From assembly GCF_024707505.1 (NCBI RefSeq), contig NZ_CP102604.1:1178001-1242000 (forward strand): DNA of 64,000 nt, read 5' to 3'. The position numbers and the translations under genes were made by a program. Positions 1 to 8,633 of this stretch are shown here, piece by piece (the first letter of the stretch is position 1; the number at the start of each line of letters is the position of its first letter). The notes below the pieces were generated by a model that did not search any database, was not told the DNA's origin, and saw only the letters and a list, made by a program, of their open reading frames with translations. The stretch is from Pantoea sp. SOD02. GTDB lineage: Bacteria; Pseudomonadota; Gammaproteobacteria; Enterobacterales; Enterobacteriaceae.

Positions 1-256
1 TACCCTAAGGATGTATGTTTTCCATTAGTGCCATTTATGGCATAACTATAGGGTCAGATAATCTAACTGGTTCGAGTAATTTTAGAAAAATCAAAAGGTA
101 TTTCAGTCATTATGTGAGTCTGAATCAAGGGGTAACAAAGCCTAACTGTTTCTTAGCTAACAAAAATATTATTGTTAAATAAACCTTGATGTAGTGTTTC
201 ATGACACTCATAATATGCCGTTGCTAACATTATCCCCTGAAATTAGGCCTTAAAAC

Positions 257-3200
257 ATGAAGCAATCCGCTTACGACTCCATCCAAGAAAAACGTCTTCA
301 GCCCTGGAAAGGGGAGGAGGAAGTTCGATTCGCCTGGAATAAAGCTTTAGAAGACGCAACGGGGTTACATCTTTTTGCTGAACGAGATCGTAATGATGCA
401 AGTTATAATCACGTTATCATTGAATATAAAGCTCCGGGGTATTTCAAAGGAAAAAAAGACAGTTCTGCTTTTCATAACGCAATCAATGAGCGACTTCTTC
501 CTTATATTATAAAAAAATCTGGTGAAACCAAAATTCCCGAATCAGATTTCATCGGCATTGCAATCGATGGAGAGCATATCTGTTTTGCGCAAGTAATCGA
601 TGGCATCATTCATTCACAACATTTAATGCCATTTTCACCTGAATCTGTTGAGATGGTGGTTGATGCTCTTCGTTCAGATACACGAAAAGGGCTTACAACA
701 GAAAACCTGCTTGCTGATTTCGGTCATGGTTCTGCAAACGCGCGAGCATTTATGCAGCAGCTTTCTGATGGGCTTTCACAACAGCTTGCCATTAGCGGAA
801 ATAATAAAATAAAGATGCTATTCGAAGAGTGGCGAACTTTGTATGGGCAAGTTGCTGATCTTTCAATTCTTCAAGCTGAATCTATTTCAAAAGAATTAAA
901 TTTTATATGGTCCGGTGCGGCATCAGAATCCATTTCTGCTCGGCTGTTTGTTCTTCATACGTATAACTCATTGCTTATTAAGCTCTTAGCAGCAGAAATC
1001 GTATCGGCGCACGGGCTTACATCAACTTCTCAGCCAGCACAGAGTATGGCAGCTTTGAAGAATGATTCACAGATGCTTGAGTTTCTCAGTTCTGATATAG
1101 AGCGTTCAGCCATCTTTCAGGATGCGGGAATAAATGGTTTTGTTGAAGAAGCTATATTTAGCTGGTACCTCGATGTTGCCAGTCTCAACACTCTACCTGA
1201 GCTACTTCCAACTCTAAGACGTTTACTCTCTATCCTGTCTTTATATCGTCTTGACCATTTATCGCAAACGCGAGATGTGCTCCGTGACCTTTATCAGGGA
1301 TTAGTGCCAGGTAAGTTACGTCAGAGCTTAGGTGAGTTCTATACGCCAGACTGGCTCGTTGATTTCACTCTAAATAAAGTCAGTTCTCCTGATATTATGA
1401 ACCAGCGTGTGCTCGATCCGACTTGTGGTTCCGGTGCATTTTTACTCGCTGTAATTCGTAAGAAAAGACAGATCGCAAAATCAAAAAAATTAAGCGCCAA
1501 AGAAACTCTAAATTTATTATGTGAAAGTGTTTGGGGGTTTGATCTTAATCCTCTGGCTGTGCAGACAGCGAGGGTAAATTTCCTTATTGAAGTAGCAGAT
1601 TTACTAACAGAATGTCCCGGTCACGAGTTCGAAGTACCTGTTCTAATGGCTGATGCTATTTATTCTCCAGCTCCATCGCCTCAAAGCTCTGAGCCAATAA
1701 TTCAATATCGTATTGGCAGTCAGTTTGCAAAGCTCGATATTCATTTACCATTAGAACTGGCACTCGACCGTGTAAGTCTAGATGTGATGTTTAATCGTAT
1801 GGGAAAAGATGTTGAAGTAGGCCTCGATTTTGATGAATCCATGAATAAGGCTCGAAAAGGAGGGTTCTTTAATGAAAAATTACTCAAAGAGTGGGATGCG
1901 CCTCTTCGCTATACGTACGATCAGATTTTAAATCTTCATCACCAAAACTGGAATGGTATATGGTTCAGGATAGTTAGAAACTTTTTTTGGTCAGCAACTG
2001 CGGGTCAGTTCGACCTTGTCATAGGTAATCCGCCATGGGTCAGATGGTCAAAATTACCCGACCTTTATCGTGAACGTGTGAAACCCACGTGTGAACAATA
2101 CGGTATTTTTTCGAAGACCCGTATGCATGGTGGAAATGAGCTCGATATTTCCGCAATGATTACTTATACCGTCGCTGATAAATGGTTAAGTGTTGGAGGA
2201 CAACTGGCATTTGTTATTACTGGAACATTGTTCAAAAATCCTTCATCTGCTGGTTTCAGAACTTTTAAACTCGAACCTTTGAGAGATGAATCATTCTATC
2301 TTGAGCCAGTATCGGTAGATGATATGAAAGCTCTTAAGCCTTTCGAGGATGCCAGTAACCATACGACTATTGCTGTTTTTAGAAAGTCTGAAAATGAACC
2401 AACTTATCCGGTGTCATATCGCGTATGGGGCCCGAATTTAGGTGAAAAACGCGTAGTTAAAACATCCAAATCTCTTGACTCTGTGTTAGAAACCATAAGG
2501 TATGATGAAAAAGAAGCCTTTCCGGTTAGCGAATCTGGTTCGCCTTGGGCAATATTAGATCCAGGTAGATTTGAGACAATTAAATATTTATCTCGCCAAT
2601 GTTCATGGACTAAAGGACGTAAGGGAATTACTACGGACCTTAATGGTGTTTTTTTTGTGCCTATCCTCAATGTAAATGACACTTCTGTACTGATACGAAG
2701 TCGACCCGAGGCAGGAAAAAAAGATATAGGACCCGTTAAACAAGCATGGGTAGAGCCGGAGGACTTGTATCCTCTCATCAAAGGGGCTGGTGATTTTGAA
2801 GAATGTTATCTCAAAATCAACGCGCCAGACTTTAACAATGAAGACCGTCTTTTTACTTTTGTTCCTAATGTAGGGATATCGAACACGGATTATGCTAAGG
2901 CAGAGGAAAGAATTGAAAACTACTCTCTGAAAAAAACTGCAGCATGGTTTGATTCTTTTGAATCGATTTTAAGAGAACGTTCAACTTATCGCCGACAAAT
3001 GAAAGGTGCACCTTTTCATGCCATTTATAATGTTGGGGAATACACCTTTAAACCATGGAAGGTAATCTGGCCCGAAATGTCTTCATCTTTCTATGCGGCA
3101 GTGGCTGGTAGTTCTGATGTTCCAATAATGGGCATTCGCCCTTATGTTCCTGATCATAAGATTTACTTTTCAGCTTTTGATGATAAAGCAACAGCGTTTT

Positions 3201-3460
3201 ATCTCTGTGGTCTTCTAAACTCAAAAACTGTTCAGGAGTGGATCAATGCACATAATGTTTCCATACAGGTTGCAGATGTATTTAAACATTTAGATTTACC
3301 AGAATTTGACAGCAAAGATTGCAATCATATTTTTCTTGCTGAAAAGGTCATGGCCGCTCATGAAGAACATGATAAAGAAAAAAGAAAATTACTTTTAAAT
3401 GAAATAAATGTTTCGTCTGAAAGCATTTTAACGAAATGGAGTGGTGAGCTTCGTGGGTGA
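257..3460 (+). CDS. Eco57I-like (type IIG-like) DNA adenine methyltransferase, possible restriction-modification fusion
   Basis: 1067 residues. The methyltransferase core is clear: SAM-binding motif I (LDPTCGSGAF, residues 386-395) and catalytic motif IV NPPW (591-594), the pattern of N6-adenine methyltransferases of the Eco57I family. The N-terminal 60 residues contain E56-Y57-K58 preceded by several acidic residues (E42, D44, D47), which would fit a PD-(D/E)xK nuclease as in type IIG enzymes; this is inference. The C-terminal 300 residues would then hold target recognition. The gene is visibly more AT-rich than the genes after 4.7 kb and stands alone: no separate nuclease, specificity subunit or BREX/DISARM partner is in the window. 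The start ATG has no clear ribosome-binding site. An alternative is a solitary methyltransferase or a PglX-like protein; the length and N-terminal ExK favour a fusion. Confidence 0.82.
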   Translation: MKQSAYDSIQEKRLQPWKGEEEVRFAWNKALEDATGLHLFAERDRNDASYNHVIIEYKAPGYFKGKKDSSAFHNAINERLLPYIIKKSGETKIPESDFIGIAIDGEHICFAQVIDGIIHSQHLMPFSPESVEMVVDALRSDTRKGLTTENLLADFGHGSANARAFMQQLSDGLSQQLAISGNNKIKMLFEEWRTLYGQVADLSILQAESISKELNFIWSGAASESISARLFVLHTYNSLLIKLLAAEIVSAHGLTSTSQPAQSMAALKNDSQMLEFLSSDIERSAIFQDAGINGFVEEAIFSWYLDVASLNTLPELLPTLRRLLSILSLYRLDHLSQTRDVLRDLYQGLVPGKLRQSLGEFYTPDWLVDFTLNKVSSPDIMNQRVLDPTCGSGAFLLAVIRKKRQIAKSKKLSAKETLNLLCESVWGFDLNPLAVQTARVNFLIEVADLLTECPGHEFEVPVLMADAIYSPAPSPQSSEPIIQYRIGSQFAKLDIHLPLELALDRVSLDVMFNRMGKDVEVGLDFDESMNKARKGGFFNEKLLKEWDAPLRYTYDQILNLHHQNWNGIWFRIVRNFFWSATAGQFDLVIGNPPWVRWSKLPDLYRERVKPTCEQYGIFSKTRMHGGNELDISAMITYTVADKWLSVGGQLAFVITGTLFKNPSSAGFRTFKLEPLRDESFYLEPVSVDDMKALKPFEDASNHTTIAVFRKSENEPTYPVSYRVWGPNLGEKRVVKTSKSLDSVLETIRYDEKEAFPVSESGSPWAILDPGRFETIKYLSRQCSWTKGRKGITTDLNGVFFVPILNVNDTSVLIRSRPEAGKKDIGPVKQAWVEPEDLYPLIKGAGDFEECYLKINAPDFNNEDRLFTFVPNVGISNTDYAKAEERIENYSLKKTAAWFDSFESILRERSTYRRQMKGAPFHAIYNVGEYTFKPWKVIWPEMSSSFYAAVAGSSDVPIMGIRPYVPDHKIYFSAFDDKATAFYLCGLLNSKTVQEWINAHNVSIQVADVFKHLDLPEFDSKDCNHIFLAEKVMAAHEEHDKEKRKLLLNEINVSSESILTKWSGELRG

Positions 3461-3518
3461 ATTAATTTAAATGCTGTTGGTTAAAGCTTTTATAAGTGCA
3501 TCGAAGTAAATTAATAAC

Positions 3519-3546
3519 ACCCACCACAAATATGGTGGGTTTTTTG
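3519..3546 (+). terminator. Intrinsic terminator after the methyltransferase
   Basis: Perfect 8-bp stem ACCCACCA/TGGTGGGT with a 6-nt loop, followed by TTTTTT. It lies about 60 nt past the methyltransferase stop and before the convergent small gene at 3698. Confidence 0.85.
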
Positions 3547-3697
3547 TGGTGGTCATATAAATTATGTTATTTGCTGTTAAATGATATAGCCACTTGACTT
3601 TATTTGGTTTTTTATATCCTCCCGGAAGTATAGGCTATAATGTTAATTATTATTGTTAATTTCAGGGGGGAAGAGTGTGGCAGCATTTTATGTATTA

Positions 3698-3943
3698 TTA
3701 CTTAGCCAATTCCCATGGCAAATCTCGTCGCCCGTTTACAGGTTTAAGGATGCCTTCATATCTCAATTGTTGAGCAGCCCACCGAAGATCATATTGCCAT
3801 GTGTACAAAATATCACCGGAATTTTTTAGTTCTAGTTCATAATTATCCCAAATGTATTTCGATACTTCTCGGGGCCAGCCGCAACCATTGCGGTTTTTTA
3901 AACAAATAATAATCCAACTTTTCATTTCGTCTCTTGTGACCAT
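3698..3943 (-). CDS. Small unknown protein, possible winged-helix fold
   Basis: 81 residues, rich in Trp (6 or 7) and charged residues, with no signal peptide or membrane segment. The middle part (YTWQYDLRWAAQQLRYEG) resembles the helix seen in Mrr N-terminal type winged helices, where an arginine-rich recognition helix is followed by a short beta hairpin; this is a weak resemblance only. The start is well supported: AAGGAGAT lies 5-6 nt before the ATG at 3943. It is convergent with the methyltransferase gene and shares its AT-rich composition, so the two may have arrived together. I do not recognise a named family and assign no function. Confidence 0.7.
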   Translation of the reverse strand: MVTRDEMKSWIIICLKNRNGCGWPREVSKYIWDNYELELKNSGDILYTWQYDLRWAAQQLRYEGILKPVNGRRDLPWELAK

Positions 3944-4055
3944 AACATCTCCTTAATGGGTAATTTAGGATCATAAACTATATTTTAAGGATTGGAGTTT
4001 TTTGTGTATATTTAAATTATAATTGAGTAATTAAATGTTTTGTAGTAGAGAAGTT

Positions 4056-4529
4056 TTATGCCTTTTTTTTCTCAAGTCTTAATTTCTCAATCAACTCATC
4101 CAGCCCACTCTCAACCAGCATCTCCACCGCATCGCTCCGTGTCGTTTCACTCAGTCTTACAACCTGGTCGATTTTCCTTAAAACAGACATACGCAACGAC
4201 AGCGACACTGCTTTCTTTTTCTCTTTATCCAGAAATACCCGGCTGACGGTTTCACTCTGTTGTAGCTCGGCATTGAGTTTGAGCGCTTCATTAATATGGC
4301 GCAGGCTTTTCTTATCGAGTTTGCCGGGTTCAGTAAGTTGGTAGCAGTGGGTTAGGCGGCTGTATTTGATCTCCGCAGACCAGGATTCACGTAGCTCTTT
4401 TAGTGCGCGCGTCAGCGTGGGTTCGGAGCAGTCGAGCGAGGCGAGAATGCGGCTGGATGCGACCGGTTTGCCGCTGCTTAGCAGTGAGGCGAGCATAAAT
4501 ACGCGTGTCTGTCGGGTACTGAGTTGCAT
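4056..4529 (-). CDS. Putative transcriptional regulator with winged-helix and ribbon-helix-helix domains
   Basis: 157 residues. The first 65 look like a winged helix-turn-helix of the DeoR/HTH_11 type (RVFMLASLLSSGKPVASSRI, then SEPTLTRALKELRE as recognition helix). Residues about 105-150 (KAVSLSLRMSVLRKIDQVVR, then TRSDAVEMLVESGLDELIEK) have the strand-helix-helix pattern of CopG/Arc ribbon-helix-helix proteins. A lysine-rich tail ends the protein. The ATG at 4529 has only a weak ribosome-binding site. It lies just downstream of the Ter-associated biosynthetic operon on the same strand, 176 nt past its last stop, with its own gap, so it may be separately transcribed. The two-domain reading is from pattern alone. 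Confidence 0.72.
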   Translation of the reverse strand: MQLSTRQTRVFMLASLLSSGKPVASSRILASLDCSEPTLTRALKELRESWSAEIKYSRLTHCYQLTEPGKLDKKSLRHINEALKLNAELQQSETVSRVFLDKEKKKAVSLSLRMSVLRKIDQVVRLSETTRSDAVEMLVESGLDELIEKLRLEKKKA

Positions 4530-4672
4530 GGTCGATTGAGGCCTGCGTTAGTGATCAATGGTCTTTATCGCCCTCCTGGCAAACGGTTTTCGACAGTATC
4601 AGAGGGTATTTAAATATCAGGTAAATAGGGTGCGAAATTTCTTACATCTGGGTTGTGGTTCGGTGGTAACGC

Positions 4673-4697
4673 GGTGGGCATGAATGCCCACCCTACG
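4673..4697. repeat. REP-like palindrome (unit A)
   Basis: Stem GGTGGGCAT/ATGCCCACC with a 2-nt loop, flanked by CCTACG (GTAG on the other strand). It lies between the CitE-like gene stop (4705) and the regulator gene. The same architecture recurs at 14623, 21741, 21784, 50216, 50256 and 60949. Confidence 0.85.
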
Positions 4698-4704
4698 GGG
4701 TTTG

Positions 4705-5649
4705 TCAGGTTACCAGCATCAACGCGCCATCAGAGCGGGTATCGGGTGCGATGCCATATTCCTGCGCGCGGGCCAGGATGGCGGCGGCCCAGCGGCGATG
4801 TGTCGCCGGTTCGCACATCGCGCCTTGCGATTTAAATACCGCCTGGCTTGAGTTGAGGATGCGGAAGGCATCCGCCTGATCGCTGGCGGAAACCATTAGC
4901 ATGTCCTGAATCTTGCCGATCTGGCTCGGATGAATAGCGGTTTTGCCCACCAAACCGTGTGCGATATCCAGCGCCAGTTCCTGATCCATAATCTGCTGAT
5001 CTTCGATGTGTTCGCACACCGGCGCGGTCAACGCAAAATCCCGCGACGCGAATACCGCCACCAGCATTTTGATGGTGTAACCCATAGGGCTGTCATACAG
5101 CGTGAAGTGGCGCGAGCGGCGCAGCGACAGCACATTCATCAAATCGTTACCGCCGATGCGCAGGGCGATTACGCGCTCGCGGCAAGCATGGTTTTGCAGC
5201 GTGAGGGCCAGTTCGCGCATTGCCACCACGTCGAAAACTTCTTCGGTTTCCAGCGTCGGCATCATACACAGATGGCTCGGTTCGAGAATCTGCCACCACA
5301 GCGGTAAGGAATCGGCGGTGAATTTCGGCAACACAAAACCGTCTATCGCGCTGAGGTTGAGGTTTTCCACCAGCCACGCGCCCATCTCACTGTTACGCGG
5401 ACGGATAAACACCAGCGGCCACTGCGCGTTGCCATTGGCGCGCTGTTCGGCATTCAAAACATGCAGGATTTGCTGGAGATTGTGCAGCGCCTGCGGCAAA
5501 TCCGCATCACTGACCGCATCTTCCAGGCAGATCACCAGCGAGCGCAGGCCACTGATTTTGTTGTGCAGAATGGCATCGACGATATCGCTGCGCACCGCCG
5601 GCATATACAGCGTCGCGCCCAAACGCCACGGAGAGAGACGGCCGTTCAT
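4705..5649 (-). CDS. CitE-like (HpcH/HpaI aldolase/citrate lyase family) protein of the Ter-associated operon
   Basis: 314 residues. The N-terminal half has the TIM-barrel features of the HpcH/HpaI-CitE family: RSLVICLEDAVSDADLPQAL (acidic metal-binding stretch), FIRPRN, and FVLPKF, with IGGNDLMN and AIHPSQIGKIQDML further on. In the family such enzymes cleave or form C-C bonds on acyl-CoA or oxoacid substrates. CitE-like genes are a recurrent member of the Ter-linked biosynthetic operons described by Anantharaman, Iyer and Aravind (2012), where the real substrate is unknown. The start chosen is the ATG at 5649, which overlaps the upstream stop as TGATG; a GTG directly before it is possible. 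It is the last gene of the minus-strand operon and is followed by REP unit A. Confidence 0.88.
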   Translation of the reverse strand: MNGRLSPWRLGATLYMPAVRSDIVDAILHNKISGLRSLVICLEDAVSDADLPQALHNLQQILHVLNAEQRANGNAQWPLVFIRPRNSEMGAWLVENLNLSAIDGFVLPKFTADSLPLWWQILEPSHLCMMPTLETEEVFDVVAMRELALTLQNHACRERVIALRIGGNDLMNVLSLRRSRHFTLYDSPMGYTIKMLVAVFASRDFALTAPVCEHIEDQQIMDQELALDIAHGLVGKTAIHPSQIGKIQDMLMVSASDQADAFRILNSSQAVFKSQGAMCEPATHRRWAAAILARAQEYGIAPDTRSDGALMLVT

Positions 5650-6728
5650 CACAGCACCTTTTTGATTATCGTCACGGCGCGGTATTGCCCAAGATCGGCA
5701 CCCGCTTCTGTGATGTTCAGCCCTTTTTGTTGGGCAAGATAGACCAGCAGCGCCACGTCGGGATCGTTCACCGAACGGACCAGCACCTGATCCGGCACGC
5801 GGCGCAGCACGGCGCGCGTGGCTTCGGCGATGCCCGGCTTGATGCGGTTGATGCTGTTCACCTGATAACGCGCCGCCAGCATGGCGATCACCGCTTCACT
5901 TTGTGCCACAAGTTGTTGTTGATGTTGTGGATTCTGCTGGCAGGCGGGCAGGGCACTGACATCCAGCGACAGCGCGTATTCCGCCACGGTATTCACCAGC
6001 TGCTGGCTGCAATCGTATTGCGCCAGATGATCGCACTGCACGCAGCCGTGCAAGCCCTGTTCAGACCACAACGAGCGCGAGATCAAGCCCGACACCGGCG
6101 CACCCATAATGCCAAATGGGATCAGCCAGTCATCATCGCTGGCCGAAAGCCACGCCTTGCCGCAAGGATCGGCCAGCACCACCAAGCGCGGTTGCGCCGG
6201 ATAGCCGGGACGATGTTCGAGGCTGCGGATCAGCTCACCGGTGATGGCGCCTTTGCCGGTCCAGCCATCGACGAAGACAATGCCTGCGGTGCCGTGGCGC
6301 GCTTCGATGATCTCCAGCGCGGCCTGATCAATGCCACGATCGCGGATGATGCTGATGCCGTAATGGTAGGATTCGCGGCCCATCGCGCGCAGCGCCTGTT
6401 GTAGCATCACGCCGAGCGGCACGCCGGCGCGTACCAGGCTGGCGAGCACAATCGGCGTGTCGCCAAACTGCTGTGCCAGCGTCCGCGCCAGCATGGTAAC
6501 TTCTTTCGCCAGGCGTCCGGCACCTTCGTCAAGCGCGTGGGAAAACAGCTTAAGGTGCCAGCGCGTCGGTTCCGGTTCCTGGCTCAACATCTCGGAATAG
6601 TGGCGCGCGCCGGATTGGATCAGCTGCTCTTTTTGCTCCACCGGCGTCATGTCGATCTCCACCGGCTTGAGCAGGAATTCGACGTCGCCAGCTTGGTACG
6701 ATCCAGAGAAAGGCAGGTTATTCACCAT
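5649..6728 (-). CDS. StiP-type/PRTase_1 protein with C-terminal PELOTA-like domain
   Basis: 359 residues. The sequence matches the family annotated as cysteine protease StiP or PRTase_1: LASLVRAGVPLGVMLQQALR, then IVFVDGWTGKGAITGELIRS, which reads as a phosphoribosyltransferase-like PRPP loop. The C-terminal 60 residues (RRVPDQVLVRSVNDPDVALL) resemble the PELOTA_1 RNA-binding domain. The ATG at 6728 is chosen because GGAG lies 9 nt upstream and it overlaps the HAD stop by only 11 nt; a start at 6770 is also open. It is known from comparative genomics as part of the Ter-linked nucleoside-like metabolite pathway; no reaction has been shown, and whether it acts as protease or transferase cannot be read here. 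Confidence 0.85.
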   Translation of the reverse strand: MVNNLPFSGSYQAGDVEFLLKPVEIDMTPVEQKEQLIQSGARHYSEMLSQEPEPTRWHLKLFSHALDEGAGRLAKEVTMLARTLAQQFGDTPIVLASLVRAGVPLGVMLQQALRAMGRESYHYGISIIRDRGIDQAALEIIEARHGTAGIVFVDGWTGKGAITGELIRSLEHRPGYPAQPRLVVLADPCGKAWLSASDDDWLIPFGIMGAPVSGLISRSLWSEQGLHGCVQCDHLAQYDCSQQLVNTVAEYALSLDVSALPACQQNPQHQQQLVAQSEAVIAMLAARYQVNSINRIKPGIAEATRAVLRRVPDQVLVRSVNDPDVALLVYLAQQKGLNITEAGADLGQYRAVTIIKKVL

Positions 6729-7503
6729 CTGATTGTTCTCCGAATATGGATTGGTTGATGCGTTCGGCAAACTGGCTTTGACGCGGAATGCCGTACCAGT
6801 TGCACAGCTTCATAAAGCGGTGATCGCTGAGGCTGTCGCCGAGGCCAATAACCGGGAAGACGCCGCGCTCGTTACGCAGTTTTTCCAGCAGGTAGCTGAC
6901 GGCTAAGCCTTTTTCCACCACGTTCGGCAGCCAGGCGACGTTGTTGCTGTTGCGATGGATGTAATAGCCGGCGGTGGGGAAGCGTTGCTCAATTTCATCT
7001 GCGATGGCGTAAAGCTCCTCGAGGCGCGTGCTGTCGCGGTGCTTCATCACCAGATAGATCGGCGTGACGCCATATTCATAGTTGATGCGCGCCCAGCCGT
7101 TGATGTCGCGCTCTGCCATCAGGTCGGTGATCGCCTGCTGCATCGAGAGCAGCGCCGGGCCGTACGGCGTCAGTTTTTCCAGCATGTGCGCGCGCCATTC
7201 GGCATCTTCCTCGCCTTGCGGGTTGAGGATCACCGCGCCATGCGTGGTCACTGCCCACGAACGGAATGGGATCTGCACGCGCGCGATCTCTTCGGTGCCG
7301 CGTGCGGTGACCGGGATTAAATCAGCCTGCTCGATCATCCAGTCGACCAGCATCGACTGTTCTTCAGTCATAAAGCTGCGCGGCTGCAGGCTGAGATCGA
7401 GCGCGCCAGTACGGAACGGCTCAAGATCCAGCTCGTCCACCATTTTGCGGCGCGTCTGAAATAGCGTGTCGTCGAGGTCGGAAAAAATTACCGGTTTATT
7501 CAT
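6718..7503 (-). CDS. HAD-superfamily hydrolase of the Ter-associated operon
   Basis: 261 residues. Motif I is FSDLDDTLFQT near residue 8, giving the two catalytic aspartates. PVTARGTEE provides the motif II Ser/Thr region, and VIGLGDSLSDHRFM near residue 220 is motif IV with the metal-binding aspartates. The cap between them is of the C2 (Cof-like) type by position. The family dephosphorylates small phosphorylated metabolites; in Ter-linked operons it is predicted to act on the product of the neighbouring transferases. It overlaps the upstream phosphoribosyltransferase by 8 nt and the downstream StiP-type gene, so it is translated from one transcript with them. Confidence 0.88.
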   Translation of the reverse strand: MNKPVIFSDLDDTLFQTRRKMVDELDLEPFRTGALDLSLQPRSFMTEEQSMLVDWMIEQADLIPVTARGTEEIARVQIPFRSWAVTTHGAVILNPQGEEDAEWRAHMLEKLTPYGPALLSMQQAITDLMAERDINGWARINYEYGVTPIYLVMKHRDSTRLEELYAIADEIEQRFPTAGYYIHRNSNNVAWLPNVVEKGLAVSYLLEKLRNERGVFPVIGLGDSLSDHRFMKLCNWYGIPRQSQFAERINQSIFGEQSDGE

Positions 7504-8623
7504 AGCTAATCACTTCCACCTGTGGCGCAACCTTGGCCAGTGCCGTGGTTAACAGCGGATCCACGCTGTCGACCGGCGTTTCGATGCACAGCAAAATGCG
7601 GTCAAACTGCTGATGTGCCACGTTGTAAACGAAATTGGCGATGCCGAGACCGTAGTTATCGCCAAAGGCGATAGCCGATTCGATGGCAAATCCGGTGGCG
7701 ATCGGCGAGCGCGTAGTGGAGCTGTATTTCACCTCAGCGCCTTGTGCTGCCAGACGTTCGGCCAGTAAGAAGGGTTCCCAAACAAATTCGCTGCTGCCGA
7801 GCACGAGGATTTTTTCTCCCGGATGCGTCTGAATCGCACGGCCAAGATCGCCCGCTGGCGTTTCCATGCCGAGTCGGCCCCAGCTTTGTTTGCCGGTTAT
7901 TGGCACGGTGGCGGCATCGTTAAGCGCCACCGCTGGCATCGGCGGTAGCGCGGCGTCAGGATCCTGCTGCCAGTGCCAGTCGCCTTGCACCAGCGATACG
8001 GTGCGCACCGGCACCGGACAGCGCGCGGGTAACGCATCGCCGCTCCAGTCGGTGAGCGTGACGGCGATAACCTGCTCGATCTGCTTTAAACCGCCATCGT
8101 TGCGCAGCGCTTCGAGGAGGTTAATAAAGGTGTTGCCGGTGGTAGCTTCGTCATCAATCATCACCAGCGTGCGCGCGTTGAGCACGCGCTGGCGCAGCTG
8201 CGTATCATCGGGCAGATAAATCAGATGATCGGTGGCGTGGCTGTGATTCTCTTTGAACTCGCACAGCAAATCCGCCTGCTGCGGATGGCGCGTCGAGGTG
8301 AGATAGACCGGTTCGCTCACGCGCTGGCGTACTTCATCAAATACGCCTGCGCCCAGACCAACGGCGGTTTCCGCCATGCCGATAAACAGCACCGGGCCGT
8401 CAGAAAGCGGCGGGAACTGCTCCGCCAGCTGGCGATAAACGGCGCGCATTTTCTCCGGTGCGACCGGAATGTGGCGGCCAAGCACTTTACTGACGAACAG
8501 AAAAGCGCGCTTGGGATTGCGGCGTTCAGCGATCTCAAACAGATCATCGATGGCGCTGATGCCGCCGGTTGGCGTAACGCTCAGCGTGCCGCATGAAAGC
8601 GTCCTGCTCCAAAGTGTGGTCAT
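7496..8623 (-). CDS. Phosphoribosyltransferase-domain protein with TRSP-type C-terminal domain
   Basis: 375 residues. LVMIDDEATTGNTFINLLEA near residue 155 is a clear 13-residue PRPP-binding loop of type I phosphoribosyltransferases. The N-terminal part carries FLFVSKVLGRHIPV, and the C-terminal 130 residues (KILVLGSSEFVWEPFLLAER, then STTRSPI) match the TRSP domain found next to this transferase in Ter-linked operons. The expected reaction is ribose-5-phosphate transfer from PRPP to a base-like acceptor; the acceptor is unknown. The start has GAGGAA 6-7 nt upstream. It follows the ATP-grasp gene by 10 nt and overlaps the HAD gene. Confidence 0.88.
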   Translation of the reverse strand: MTTLWSRTLSCGTLSVTPTGGISAIDDLFEIAERRNPKRAFLFVSKVLGRHIPVAPEKMRAVYRQLAEQFPPLSDGPVLFIGMAETAVGLGAGVFDEVRQRVSEPVYLTSTRHPQQADLLCEFKENHSHATDHLIYLPDDTQLRQRVLNARTLVMIDDEATTGNTFINLLEALRNDGGLKQIEQVIAVTLTDWSGDALPARCPVPVRTVSLVQGDWHWQQDPDAALPPMPAVALNDAATVPITGKQSWGRLGMETPAGDLGRAIQTHPGEKILVLGSSEFVWEPFLLAERLAAQGAEVKYSSTTRSPIATGFAIESAIAFGDNYGLGIANFVYNVAHQQFDRILLCIETPVDSVDPLLTTALAKVAPQVEVISYE

Positions 8624-8633
8624 GGATAATTCC

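Noticed and set aside
1..4600. Possible integrative element at the left end
   Set aside because: AT-rich accessory genes suggest transfer, but there is no integrase, no tRNA-end duplication and no direct repeats in the window, so a mobile element cannot be called.
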